Shown here: piece by piece, positions 9,659 to 18,908 of the stretch
How the letters are laid out: each line of letters begins with the position of its first letter
Numbering within the stretch: position 1 is the first letter of the stretch
Made by a program: the position numbers and the translations under genes
Source: Chromatocurvus halotolerans
GTDB lineage: Bacteria > Pseudomonadota > Gammaproteobacteria > Pseudomonadales > Halieaceae
NCBI RefSeq assembly: GCF_004340525.1
Contig: NZ_SLWX01000003.1
Span: 62,001 to 126,000 of the forward strand
Direction: 5' to 3'
DNA length: 64,000 bases
Notes under the pieces: generated by a model
Told to the model about the DNA's origin: nothing
The model's database searches: none
Seen by the model: the letters and a program-made list of their open reading frames with translations, nothing else

Positions 9659-11002
9659 TTAGCGGATCAGTCGCACCTTCTGGTTGACCGGGTACAGCCA
9701 CTCGATGCCGCGCGACGTGACAACGGCGTCATCTTCCAGCGGTATGCGCAGCTTTTTGCCGCCCCACTCGGGAATCGCGGTATAGGCGAACAGTTCGATG
9801 GACAGCAGATTGCTCTCCTTGAGCATGTAGGTCATGCGCTCCGGATTGAACCATGCGATGGAGGGCCCGATGCCGTGCCCGAGATTGCCGACCGAGTGAC
9901 AGCCAATGATCACGTCGACCACATCCGGATCGTCGACGGGACTATTGAAGGACTCCATGTAGGTGAAGCCGCTTTCGTTGATCCGCGTCTTGAGGAATTC
10001 GTAGGTGTCTCCCGCCGTGCGTCCCGCCTTGATATTGGCCTTGAGGATATCGCGCACGCGGCGGCCGTTGTCGAAGGCTTTCTGGATGCTGTCGGGCAGG
10101 TGTGTCTCGCCGTCTTTCAGCACGTAGGCATGGCGCTTGATGTCGGTGTAGAAATTGAGATACCCGACGCCCCAGTCAATGGCCAGGAAGTCACCCCGCT
10201 GGATCACGTAATCGTCGGACGTGGCGACGATGCCGTCAGGCCCGGTGGCGTATACCGAGGGCATGCCGAATGAGGTGCCCAGGTTGTTCTGGAACTGCTG
10301 TTCGCGCATCCACCAGGCCACATCCGCGAGGGTGGTGCGTCCCGGCGTGATGACCTCGTTGGAGAATGCGCGCTCGGCGATATTGCGCGACAGTTCGCCG
10401 GCGCGGGCAAAGCCGGCGATTTCCGTGGCCACGCGGCGGGAGCGGAAGTCCGACACCAGCTTCTGTGCCGAGACAAAACGCCCGGCATAGCGCGGGCCGA
10501 GCTCGTCGCTGAGTTTCTGGTAGCTGGTATGGCTGAGGCCGTCGGCCGCGCCGATGTGCTCGGCCATGTTGAGGGCGATGGTCTGCGGGTCGCGCTCCTC
10601 GACGAAGGCCTTCAGGTCGTCGGGGCTGCCGAAGATATCATAGGCGCCGTTATCCTCCACCAGGGCTGTGCCCACGCCAAGGACGGCACGCTCTATGCGC
10701 CCGTCACCGCGGTCAGTGAAAATGTAGTAGCCGTAGGAGCCGACATAGCCCTTGCCGAGGTCTTCCGTGAGCGGATCGTCGAAGCCTTCGCGGTTCACGG
10801 TAATCCACATGTCGACCTCGTTCTCCTGCATCACCTCGGGCAGCACCAGGTCAAACTTCTCCACGCGAATCTGGTTCATGAACTCCCAGCGCCGCTGGGC
10901 TTCGCCTTTGGCGTGGACATAGGCCGTGGCGTCGGCAGTCACGTTGGCAGCGATGCCGGCACCCAGCAGTGCCAGCCCTGCGATCAGACTATGGGTTTTC
11001 AT
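9659..11002 (-). CDS. Exported M24 family peptidase, divergent clade (second copy)
   Basis: A 447-residue protein with a signal peptide (MKTHSLIAGLALLGAGIA, cut near VTADA). Candidate ligands are Asp in AIDWG, Asp in FYTDIKRHAY, His in LGHGIGPS, Glu in SIELFA and Glu in PLEDDAV. N-terminal VDMWITV and the C-terminal PEWGGKK segment match the forward M24 gene at 8201-9592, so the two look like paralogues facing tail to tail. It is the last gene of the reverse operon, starting 15 bases after the CocE-type gene. The short gap suggests co-transcription. Confidence 0.82.
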   Translation of the reverse strand: MKTHSLIAGLALLGAGIAANVTADATAYVHAKGEAQRRWEFMNQIRVEKFDLVLPEVMQENEVDMWITVNREGFDDPLTEDLGKGYVGSYGYYIFTDRGDGRIERAVLGVGTALVEDNGAYDIFGSPDDLKAFVEERDPQTIALNMAEHIGAADGLSHTSYQKLSDELGPRYAGRFVSAQKLVSDFRSRRVATEIAGFARAGELSRNIAERAFSNEVITPGRTTLADVAWWMREQQFQNNLGTSFGMPSVYATGPDGIVATSDDYVIQRGDFLAIDWGVGYLNFYTDIKRHAYVLKDGETHLPDSIQKAFDNGRRVRDILKANIKAGRTAGDTYEFLKTRINESGFTYMESFNSPVDDPDVVDVIIGCHSVGNLGHGIGPSIAWFNPERMTYMLKESNLLSIELFAYTAIPEWGGKKLRIPLEDDAVVTSRGIEWLYPVNQKVRLIR

Positions 11003-11017
11003 TTTCGGGGATCCTCG

Positions 11018-12937
11018 TTATGGGCCGTCCGCGGGGACAGCAGTCAATACAATGCGGGAGGGGAATTCAGGGCCCTGATGCACGGCATTCACCGCCGTCA
11101 CGGGCTGCGTTTCCATGGCGTTCTCGCCGCCGGTGTTCAGGTTGCGGGCGAAGCGTGGAAAGCTGCTGCTGGAGACTTCCAGGCGGATGCGGTGTCCAGC
11201 GCGGAAAACGTTGCTGGTAGCCATGGGGCCGATCCGCAGTTCGACAACCTCGCCGTCACTGAGGAATACCGGTTTATCGTAGCCCTCGCGATAGCGTGCC
11301 CGCTGAATGGTCTCGTCCAGATTCCAGGCTGTGCCATCCGGCTCGACATCCACCAGTTTGGCGGTGAAGTCGGTGTCGCTGGCATCCGATGACACATACA
11401 GCACCACCTCGACGGCACCACTCACTTCCAGATCCTTCTGCAGTGGCTCGCTGGTGTAGACCAGCACGTCCTGCCGCGCCTCGATCGGACGCTGGTCAAA
11501 GCTGCCCGGGACCAACGTGTCACCCAGACAGCAGACGTTGCCGCCGAGGGACGGAACAGGATTGCGCGGATCGTAGCGGAAGCGGTCTGCCGCAGCGGCC
11601 TCCGGCGCTGTACTTGCCAGCCGTCCGTCCCCTGCCAGCCCGTTGGCGTTGCCGCTGCTGGACAGGAACAGGGTGCGGGTCGTGGCGTTCTCTGGCGGCC
11701 AGGTCCCGGCGCTGCGCCAGGTGTTGCTGCCCATGGCAAAATAACGGACTTTGGGCTGCTCGCCGCGGGCGAAGCTGTTGTTCTCGCCCTTCATGTAGTG
11801 ATCGAAGAACTCGTAGACAATCTCGTCAAGGCCGAAATCCACCACGCCCATGCTGCGTTCGCCGACCACATGGGGCTGACGCAGCCGGTACATGTGGCAG
11901 TGCTCGGTAGGGGCGACGATCATGTACTGCGCGTCGCGCACCTCAGCGGAGCTGGCGTTCTCGCGCACGTGGTTGTAGAGGGCCAGATTGGGCGCTACGG
12001 AGAGATCGAACCAGGAGTTCACCCACAGTGCCGGCACGGTGAAATCCTCATCGTCGTGGTAGAGACCGCCCTGGTACCAGTCCGGATGATTCGGGCCGCG
12101 CCTGACCATCTCGTCGAAAACACCGGGCGGACCGCCGTTTGCCGTGATCATCTCTGCCACCGGCAGGTGACTTGCCGCCGAGCGCCAGTCGGGACCGGGG
12201 ATCGTCGGCGCCAGGTCATAGTATCGCTCTGCGCGAAGGCGTTCCTCCTCAGACATCTCCGCGGGAAACTGCGGCCGCAGCAGGTTCTGCTCGTTGTAGA
12301 GCCAGGCCATCATGGGTAGCTGGATGACGCCGCCGCGGTAGAAATTGCCCTGCTCGTAGTAGGAGCCCATACGGCCGATACCGGCGCCCATACCCATGGG
12401 GACGGCGGCCGCGTGCGCGGGGTGGGGTTCACTGCCCAGGCCCATGATCCACTCCGCCGTTGATGAGCAGCCGATGGTGCCGACCTTGCCGTTCGACCAC
12501 GCCTGTTCGGCGATCCACGTCAGTGAATCGTGACCGTCGGTACGCGGGCGGCCGAGGATTTCCCAGTCTCCCTCGGAGAAGAACTTGCCGCGCTCGTTCT
12601 GCATGACAAAGGCGTAGCCGTGGCGGACCGCATCCAGCGCAAACTTCAGGTTGGCATCGGAATAGCCCGGGGTGGGCTCCATCTTTTCACTGAAGTTGTA
12701 GGGCGAGCGCCAGAGGATGGCCGGCAGCGGTCCGTCTGCATCTTTCGGCAGGTAGACGCGGGTGGCCAGGCGCACGCCGTCTCGCATGGGCACCATCAGC
12801 GCGCGCTCTATGACTGACTCTTGCGCCAGCGCTTCGCGGCGGACGGTATCGCTGACCAGATGGATCTGTGCCGCGGCGCTCAGTGCCGCGGCAGCCAGTA
12901 TCCCCGCCAGCGCCAGTCTTGTTCCGTTTCCTGTCAC
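11018..12937 (-). CDS. Exported CocE/NonD-type hydrolase (S15 X-Pro dipeptidyl-peptidase family)
   Basis: 639 residues from a GTG at 12937, chosen because it is preceded by AGGGAG and followed directly by a signal peptide (LALAGILAAAALSAAAQ). The N-terminal domain has the S15/CocE pattern: VPMRDGVRLATRVYLP, then a nucleophile region GTIGCSSTAEW, and a late His in APTEHCHMY. The C-terminal third matches the beta-sandwich domain of X-Pro dipeptidyl-peptidases (VSSDASDTDFTAKLVDV-like). The family contains true Xaa-Pro peptidases and also esterases such as cocaine esterase and glutaryl-7-ACA acylase, so either activity is possible. It sits between the DUF885 and M24 genes with short gaps. Confidence 0.82.
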   Translation of the reverse strand: MTGNGTRLALAGILAAAALSAAAQIHLVSDTVRREALAQESVIERALMVPMRDGVRLATRVYLPKDADGPLPAILWRSPYNFSEKMEPTPGYSDANLKFALDAVRHGYAFVMQNERGKFFSEGDWEILGRPRTDGHDSLTWIAEQAWSNGKVGTIGCSSTAEWIMGLGSEPHPAHAAAVPMGMGAGIGRMGSYYEQGNFYRGGVIQLPMMAWLYNEQNLLRPQFPAEMSEEERLRAERYYDLAPTIPGPDWRSAASHLPVAEMITANGGPPGVFDEMVRRGPNHPDWYQGGLYHDDEDFTVPALWVNSWFDLSVAPNLALYNHVRENASSAEVRDAQYMIVAPTEHCHMYRLRQPHVVGERSMGVVDFGLDEIVYEFFDHYMKGENNSFARGEQPKVRYFAMGSNTWRSAGTWPPENATTRTLFLSSSGNANGLAGDGRLASTAPEAAAADRFRYDPRNPVPSLGGNVCCLGDTLVPGSFDQRPIEARQDVLVYTSEPLQKDLEVSGAVEVVLYVSSDASDTDFTAKLVDVEPDGTAWNLDETIQRARYREGYDKPVFLSDGEVVELRIGPMATSNVFRAGHRIRLEVSSSSFPRFARNLNTGGENAMETQPVTAVNAVHQGPEFPSRIVLTAVPADGP

Positions 12938-12980
12938 CGTGCTTTCTCCCTGGCTAAGGCGGGGCAGGCCGCGGTGGTTG

Positions 12981-14660
12981 TCAGAACGGCTTGTTCCCGG
13001 CGTTCTGCATGATCCGCCGGATCTCAGAGTCATCTCCCGTCAGCTGCCAGTGCACCAGAGAGGTCGGTACGCTGCCCGCGCTGTTCAATTCGCGGAAGAA
13101 GTCCTTGACCGTATAGTCCTGGTTCTCGGTCTGGCGGTGACGGTGTGCCAGCAGGCGCTCGAGCAGATACTTGCCGGTCACGTAGCTGGTGCCATAGCCC
13201 GGCTGTCGCAGATAGAGATGCTGCTCGAACTGGAGCAGATCGGGCTCGTTGTCCATCCAGCCCCGGGGAGTCCACTTCACGTGTACCTGGCTGGCCTCGG
13301 CCATGTCCATCTCGTTGGCGTGGGCATACAGCGAACCCAGGCCGCGCGCGGCGCGCTGCGCAAGCATGATCCAGACGAGCTCCCGGGAGCGCGGGCTGTC
13401 CGCGTACAGACCGGCGTGCATGAACATCTCCTCCACGCCGGTGGCGGTACCCTCGTTGCGGCTGTCAAAGATGTTGTAGAGCAGAGGGCCGCGGCGGATC
13501 GGGCTCGGGTGCGGCTCGTACTCCATCTGTGCCAGGTCAAACCAGTGGTAGAAGTGGGAGTACAGCGGCGTCGGGTCGATGTGAGCACCGATGGAGAAGA
13601 AGTTGCGCGTCTCCGCAGGCACGTATTCCACCAGGTGTTCGCGCAGTGCGGGCTCCAGGTAGTCCTTCTCGGGCAGGATATCCTCGTCAATCAGCCAGCG
13701 GATGAATTCGCCGGCCTTGCGGTCTGCCAGCGCGTCAAGCTCTTCCTTCGTGTCTGCCGCGCGTGCCGGCGGCAGTTTGCGGTTGGCGTGCTCCTCGAGC
13801 TTGAGTGAAGACCAGGACCGATCGACTTCCCGCTCGAGCAGGCGTACTTCGTCCATCCAGGTCATCGGAACATAGTGAACCTGCTGCAGAAGCCAGCTGT
13901 AGTTGTCTCGGCCAACGCCGGATGGACCATCCTTGGAGGGCAGCTCTTCGTTCAGCCAGCTGACCAGTTCCGCTGTCGCGGCACTGGCCTCGTCGAGGGC
14001 GGCGGTCATCGCTTCGCTGGGCGAGGCAATCTGTTCCCGGATCTGGTCAAGAAGATCGCCCTGGCCCTCGATGTTGCGGATGCCGGCACGCCACAGATCG
14101 CGTGCATTACCGGTCAGGTTCTGCCTGGCCTGCTGCATGAGCGGTGGAATGACCGCCAGCTCTGACAGCATTCGCTGCTCCTCAGCCTGGGACAGCGGGA
14201 ACTCGTAGGTCCACAGCTCCAGAATGGCGTGGTGGGTCGGTCCCTCGTGCGCAGGGACATCACTCTTGTGGTCCCAGATAGTCTGGTAGAAAGCCGGGTC
14301 GCGCACCCAGGGCTTGAGGACCTTGTGGTTAAACTCAAAGCCGTTCATTTCCGCACGCACCATGTGCCAGTCGACCTGCTGCTCGACGGGCCAGGTGGAC
14401 GTATCGATCGCAGCCAGGCGATCACGCAGTGCCTCGAACTCGGGATAGGCGCTGTCGAAGCGCTCGGCCGTGTAATCCGGCGCGCCATCGCGCAGCGGCG
14501 GCGTCTCGAACTCGCGCCATTCCGTGAACAGTTCGGTCAGGGCAGAGTAGCTGTCGGGCCGGCTATCACCGGTCTGCGCGCCTGCGGTGGAGACCAGGCC
14601 GGTAAATGCCAGCAGAAAGCCAATTCCTGCTGACAGGATTCTGACGTTGCTCAGGTTCAT
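12981..14660 (-). CDS. Exported DUF885 family protein
   Basis: 559 residues with a signal peptide (ILSAGIGFLLAFTGLVSTAGA). The overall helical pattern and C-terminal segments (EGTATGVEEMFMHAGLY, PGYGTSYVTGK) look like DUF885, a family thought to contain metal-dependent peptidases. The HExxPGH-type metal motif and EGWALY box expected of many DUF885 members are not plainly present; the nearest is HEGPTHH early in the protein and VEEMFMHAGLY later. It may therefore be a divergent or inactive member. GAGGAA lies six bases before the ATG. It starts 157 bases after phoD and 43 bases before the CocE-type gene. Confidence 0.7.
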   Translation of the reverse strand: MNLSNVRILSAGIGFLLAFTGLVSTAGAQTGDSRPDSYSALTELFTEWREFETPPLRDGAPDYTAERFDSAYPEFEALRDRLAAIDTSTWPVEQQVDWHMVRAEMNGFEFNHKVLKPWVRDPAFYQTIWDHKSDVPAHEGPTHHAILELWTYEFPLSQAEEQRMLSELAVIPPLMQQARQNLTGNARDLWRAGIRNIEGQGDLLDQIREQIASPSEAMTAALDEASAATAELVSWLNEELPSKDGPSGVGRDNYSWLLQQVHYVPMTWMDEVRLLEREVDRSWSSLKLEEHANRKLPPARAADTKEELDALADRKAGEFIRWLIDEDILPEKDYLEPALREHLVEYVPAETRNFFSIGAHIDPTPLYSHFYHWFDLAQMEYEPHPSPIRRGPLLYNIFDSRNEGTATGVEEMFMHAGLYADSPRSRELVWIMLAQRAARGLGSLYAHANEMDMAEASQVHVKWTPRGWMDNEPDLLQFEQHLYLRQPGYGTSYVTGKYLLERLLAHRHRQTENQDYTVKDFFRELNSAGSVPTSLVHWQLTGDDSEIRRIMQNAGNKPF

Positions 14661-14798
14661 GTTCGATTCCTCATTTTGTATTCGCCGCTTTTTTTGAGTG
14701 GCGACCGGACAATCCGCGAACTCTCTTATTCTGCGTCAGACTGCGGGAAAATGCGACCGGATCGTAATGCAGGAAAGAATGCGGTCGGGGAAGGAGAC

Positions 14799-14814
14799 CG
14801 GCCGGAGCCGGCCG
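14799..14814 (-). terminator. GC-rich hairpin just after phoD
   Basis: CGGCCGG and CCGGCCG form a 7-bp stem with a two-base centre, beginning three bases after the phoD stop on the reverse strand. It has no following U-tract, so it may be a weak terminator or an attenuator that lowers expression of the three genes downstream. The rest of the 157-base gap shows no gene. Confidence 0.35.
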
Positions 14815-14817
14815 TTC

Positions 14818-16404
14818 TCAGGCGGGCTTAAGAACCTGTGTGAACAGGGCGGTGCCGGCGGTGTCCTTGAGGGTTACCGTCATGGTGTGGGTGTCGGCGG
14901 CGATGTCGACCTGCCCGAAGAACTGCCTGCCGGACAGCGGCGACAGATTCGCTGTCCCCTCCGGCGCGCCACGCTGGTAGACCACCTGCGGCCCGAAGGT
15001 GTTGTCCATGGGATTGCCGCCGAAGGTGCCGGCGTTCAGCGGGCCGCTGACGAATTCCCAGAAGGGCGCAAAGTCACGGTACACCGCCCTGGCGGGGTCG
15101 TAGTAATGGGCCGCGGTATAGTGGACATCGGCGGTCAGCCAGACAAGGTTCTCCACGGCGTTGTCCCGCAGGTGCGTGAGAAGGTCGGCGATTTCCAGCT
15201 CACGCCCCGCGGGCGGGCCGTCCCTGAGCGCAATGGCCTCCGCACCGCGCTGTTCCTGCCAGTCGTCGTAAACAATGATGCCCAGCGGCATGTCCGAGGC
15301 GATGACCTTCCAGGTGGCGGTGGATTCCACCAGCGCACGCTTGAGCCAGCGCAGCTGCGCGGCGCCGAGGATCCGCGACTCGGGAGACAGTGTCGTGGGC
15401 TGTTCGTCGCTGTTGGGTCCGCGGTAGGAACGCAGGTCAATGCGAAACACCTCCAGCGCCGGACCATAGGGGAAGCGGTCGTAGATGCGCTCCGGATCCA
15501 GCGGATGGCGGCGTGTCGGGGTGTACTCCTGAAAAGCGCGCATGGCCCGCGCTGCCAGCTTCGCCACCGAGGGCTCCCGGTAGCGTGGGTCCTCGCTCTT
15601 GCGCATCTCCCAATACCAGTTGTTGGTGACCTCGTGATCGTCCCACTGCGCGATCACCGGCACATGGCGATAGAACTCCCGCAGCCCCTCGTCCATGAGG
15701 TTGTAGCGGTACTGCCCGCGATAATCGTCCAGGCTCTCCGCCACACGTGATTTAGGCTCCGTGACCAGGTTGCGCCAGACCTGCCCGTCGTCCAGCTCCA
15801 CGCGGGCGGAGAGCGGGTTGTCGGCGTAGATCGCATCGCCCGAGTGGATGAAGAAGTCCGGCTGTAATCCGGCCATGCGCTGATAGATGGGCATGCCGCC
15901 GATGTCCGGGTTGATGCCCCAGCCCTGGCCAACGGTGTCGCCGGACCACAGGAAGCGAATGTCGCGGTCGGCCTCAGGCGGTGTGCGGAAGCTGCCCTGA
16001 AGCGGTTCGCTGCGGCTGCGATAGTCGGCCAGGTCGAGGAAATCCACCGCGTAGTGGATGTCACTCCCCGCCGGCAGATTGCTGAGCAGCACCTTGCCGG
16101 TGTGGTCGGTATCCTGCAGCGTGTGCAGCTGATGCTCACCCCCGATGGTGGAAAAATCCGGTGCCGTCGACCAGCGCACCCGCATGCGGGCATCGCGGTC
16201 GGTGCGCGACCAGATGACCGCACTGTCGCCGCGCAGGTCACCGATCTGTACACCGCTGCCGGCGTCGGGCAGCGTCTGGCCCCGATTGCCGGCGGCGCGC
16301 ACGAACGCCGGTGCCATGCCGCCGGCGAGCGCAGAAGCGCCCAGGCCAGCGCGCAGCAACTGGCGGCGTGACAGGCCGCCCCGCGATTCTCGCTGTCTAC
16401 TCAT
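14818..16404 (-). CDS. phoD: Tat-exported alkaline phosphatase D (PhoD family)
   Basis: 528 residues from the ATG at 16404, which is preceded by GAGGAA and followed by a twin-arginine signal (LSRRQLLRAGL). PhoD landmarks are an N-terminal beta domain (IWSRTDRDARMRVRW), then FLWSGDTVGQGWG, FFIHSGDAIYAD, AQWDDHEVTNNW and TADVHYTAAHYY, which hold the Asp/Asn/His metal ligands of the Ca2+/Fe-type phosphatases. It should release phosphate from phosphomonoesters or diesters outside the cytoplasm. The gene starts 46 bases after a TonB-dependent receptor behind a Pho-box-like site, so phosphate-starvation control is probable. Family assignment is firm; substrate is not. Confidence 0.88.
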   Translation of the reverse strand: MSRQRESRGGLSRRQLLRAGLGASALAGGMAPAFVRAAGNRGQTLPDAGSGVQIGDLRGDSAVIWSRTDRDARMRVRWSTAPDFSTIGGEHQLHTLQDTDHTGKVLLSNLPAGSDIHYAVDFLDLADYRSRSEPLQGSFRTPPEADRDIRFLWSGDTVGQGWGINPDIGGMPIYQRMAGLQPDFFIHSGDAIYADNPLSARVELDDGQVWRNLVTEPKSRVAESLDDYRGQYRYNLMDEGLREFYRHVPVIAQWDDHEVTNNWYWEMRKSEDPRYREPSVAKLAARAMRAFQEYTPTRRHPLDPERIYDRFPYGPALEVFRIDLRSYRGPNSDEQPTTLSPESRILGAAQLRWLKRALVESTATWKVIASDMPLGIIVYDDWQEQRGAEAIALRDGPPAGRELEIADLLTHLRDNAVENLVWLTADVHYTAAHYYDPARAVYRDFAPFWEFVSGPLNAGTFGGNPMDNTFGPQVVYQRGAPEGTANLSPLSGRQFFGQVDIAADTHTMTVTLKDTAGTALFTQVLKPA

Positions 16405-16450
16405 GGGTTGTTCCTCGTATCCCACCCTGCTGCATTGTGTCTTCCCTGGC

Positions 16451-18853
16451 TCAGAAACGGTAGCGGGCGCCCAGCGTGACAAGGCGCGGCGGCAACAGCT
16501 GAAAACTGGTGACACCCTGGAAAAAGTCATCGGTGTGTACCGAGGCCACGGCGTCATTATCCAGCAGATTCTGAATATTCAGTTCCAGGTCCCAGTCGGC
16601 ATCGTTGGGCAGAAAGCGGAAGTTGAGGTGCACCAGGTTGTAGGAATCCACTTCGTCACGTGGTGAGTTGAACACGCGGTTGTAATAGTCGCCGCGATAG
16701 GTCCAGGTCAGGCTGCTCACGAGATTGCCCTGCAGGCTGGCGCCGGTCACCGGCTGTGTGTAGGTCAGGCGCAGATTGGATACCAGGTCCGGGATCTTGG
16801 GCAGGTCATTGCCGTCCAGGTCCTGTGCCAGTCCGCGGATAGTGGCTTCGATGACCGCGGGGTCCGACAGGCCGGCAGTCTGGTTGACCTGCTCGGCGCG
16901 ATCCACCGCGGGTCGCCCCTGGCGGATTTCCGATTGTGCAGCAGCGAGTGAAAAGTCCACCCGCAGCCGGTCGCTCAGGTTTGCAATAGTCTCGAGTTCA
17001 ACACCGTAGACCTCGGATTCCGGCAGGTTGCTGCCGCCGCTGACGCCGTTGCCTGTCAGGCTGAGGCCCGCGGAGTTGAACAGGTAGTTTTCAATGTCAT
17101 AGTAATAGGCAGAAAGGTTCAGCTGCAGGCGCTGGTCCAGGAGCGTGTTTTTCGAGCCGATCTCCCAGGCAGTCACCTCTTCCTCTTCAAACACCTCGGG
17201 AAAAAAGCCGGTGCCGTTGGGATCTTCGACAAAGCCGTTGTTGGAGGCGGCGGGCTTGATACCGGTTGCGACCGAGGCGTAGACCATGTTGCTGTCGGAG
17301 AGTGCGTAATCGAGCGCGAGTTTGTAGGTCAGGTTGTCTGAGCTTTCGCTGGGTCTGGCCGGCGTGCCGGTGCGTCCCTCGGCCGTCAGACAGCCGCTGA
17401 AAATGTTGCAGCGGATGTCTTCGAATTTGTTGCGGGTAAAGCGGGCGCCGCCGGTGGCAGTGAGCTGCTCGGTAAGGCGGTAGCTGACCTGGCCAAATGC
17501 GGCACTCGACTCGAAAGAGCGACGGTCGGAGTTCTGGAAATCGCGATCCGGGTTGCCAAAGCCGATCAGCGCGGTATTCACCGGCCGGCCGTCGCGATCA
17601 TTATCCACGTAGTTGCGGGTATCACTGTCGACATCGGTGGACAGGTGGAACAGGCCGAACTGCCAGTCCAGTGGACTTCCCGAACTGTTGTTGGACACCA
17701 CGTTGAGCTCGGCGGTGTAGGTCTCGTCGCGCTGCGTCAGGCCACCGACGTGCTGGCGTATGGGTAATTGTCCCAGCAGCGTGATTTCCCCACCGGCTGG
17801 CGTGGGCAGGGGTGCCGGATCGTTGGCAGTAAGAGAGGATCGGTCCGCGTCCAGCTGTCGATTCATCTCGTAATTCTGGTAGCTGAACAGGCCGCGAACG
17901 TTGGCGATGTCCGCATCGTACTCGAGGATCAGCGAGGCGTGCTGGTTATCCACCTTGAAGAATTCGGTCGTGTCGTGGGAGACGGTTCGCGGGTCGCTCG
18001 ACACCTGATCGAAGCCACCCTTCAGCGCGGGCCCGTTGATGTCCATGTCGAAGCTCTGCAGGCTGACCAGCGCCGAAAACCGGTCTGTGGCATTCCACAG
18101 CAGTTGCGCATTGATGGAGGTGTTGTTTTCGTCGTCCAGGTCATCGAACGCGCCCAGCACGTTATCGGGGCTGGCCTGCGGGTTGGGAATGTTCCGGGTA
18201 AAGCCGTCCCGGGTGCGCTGTGACGCGCTCACGCGCACGGCCAGCGTATCGGAGAGCGGAACGTTGAAGCTGCCGCGGGCGTTCTGCGTGGAATAGCTGC
18301 CAATCTCGCCACCGATAAAGCCCGACGCGCCGCTCGCGTCTGGCTTGCGCGTAATCACGTTGACGGCTCCACCGGAGGAGCTGTTGCCATAGATTGTGCC
18401 GTCCGGCCCGCGAATCACTTCGACCCGCTCAATGTCTACCAGGTCCTGAAAAAGCGCGAAGTCGTTGGACATGAACACGCCATCGATATGGTAGGCAACC
18501 CCCGGCTTGGTGGCGGCGTTATCGGGGACTTCGTTGCCGATGCCGCGGATGGCGAAGGTGCGTCGGTAGCCCTGGACTTCTGTCGCCACCAGGCCCGGGA
18601 TACGGTCGCTGAAATCGAAGGGGTTGTCGATGTTGAGTACGTCGAAATCCTCGCCATTGATCGTGGAAACGGATGCTGCCACGTCCTGCAGGCTCTGCTC
18701 GCGTTTCTGGGCGTAAACGGTGATTTCCTCCAGCATGGTCTGCTGGGCGAGGGCAACCGTGGGTGTGAAGGTGATGGCGGCAAGCAAGGCGGCGCGACCT
18801 GAAAGGCGAGCGTTGCGTGGTGATTCGCCGGCGAAGGCGCGGATGTCTGACAT
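16451..18853 (-). CDS. TonB-dependent outer-membrane receptor
   Basis: An 800-residue receptor. A signal peptide ends near ALAQQ; then comes a TonB-box-like LEEITVYAQKREQSLQDV, a plug domain (FAIRGIGNEVPDN, HIDGVFMSN, ERVEVIRGPDGTIYGNSSSGGAVN, about residues 45-165) and a long beta-barrel ending in aromatic RYRF, typical of the outer-membrane C-terminus. The ligand is not readable from sequence. It is the first gene of a reverse unit continuing into phoD 46 bases later, which hints at import of a phosphorylated or peptide-like nutrient. AGGGAG lies seven bases before the ATG. Confidence 0.88.
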   Translation of the reverse strand: MSDIRAFAGESPRNARLSGRAALLAAITFTPTVALAQQTMLEEITVYAQKREQSLQDVAASVSTINGEDFDVLNIDNPFDFSDRIPGLVATEVQGYRRTFAIRGIGNEVPDNAATKPGVAYHIDGVFMSNDFALFQDLVDIERVEVIRGPDGTIYGNSSSGGAVNVITRKPDASGASGFIGGEIGSYSTQNARGSFNVPLSDTLAVRVSASQRTRDGFTRNIPNPQASPDNVLGAFDDLDDENNTSINAQLLWNATDRFSALVSLQSFDMDINGPALKGGFDQVSSDPRTVSHDTTEFFKVDNQHASLILEYDADIANVRGLFSYQNYEMNRQLDADRSSLTANDPAPLPTPAGGEITLLGQLPIRQHVGGLTQRDETYTAELNVVSNNSSGSPLDWQFGLFHLSTDVDSDTRNYVDNDRDGRPVNTALIGFGNPDRDFQNSDRRSFESSAAFGQVSYRLTEQLTATGGARFTRNKFEDIRCNIFSGCLTAEGRTGTPARPSESSDNLTYKLALDYALSDSNMVYASVATGIKPAASNNGFVEDPNGTGFFPEVFEEEEVTAWEIGSKNTLLDQRLQLNLSAYYYDIENYLFNSAGLSLTGNGVSGGSNLPESEVYGVELETIANLSDRLRVDFSLAAAQSEIRQGRPAVDRAEQVNQTAGLSDPAVIEATIRGLAQDLDGNDLPKIPDLVSNLRLTYTQPVTGASLQGNLVSSLTWTYRGDYYNRVFNSPRDEVDSYNLVHLNFRFLPNDADWDLELNIQNLLDNDAVASVHTDDFFQGVTSFQLLPPRLVTLGARYRF

Positions 18854-18908
18854 GTGTCACTCCCTGTGAACGTGTACTGTTGCGAAGCCCCTGCTCAGGG
18901 GATGGCGA

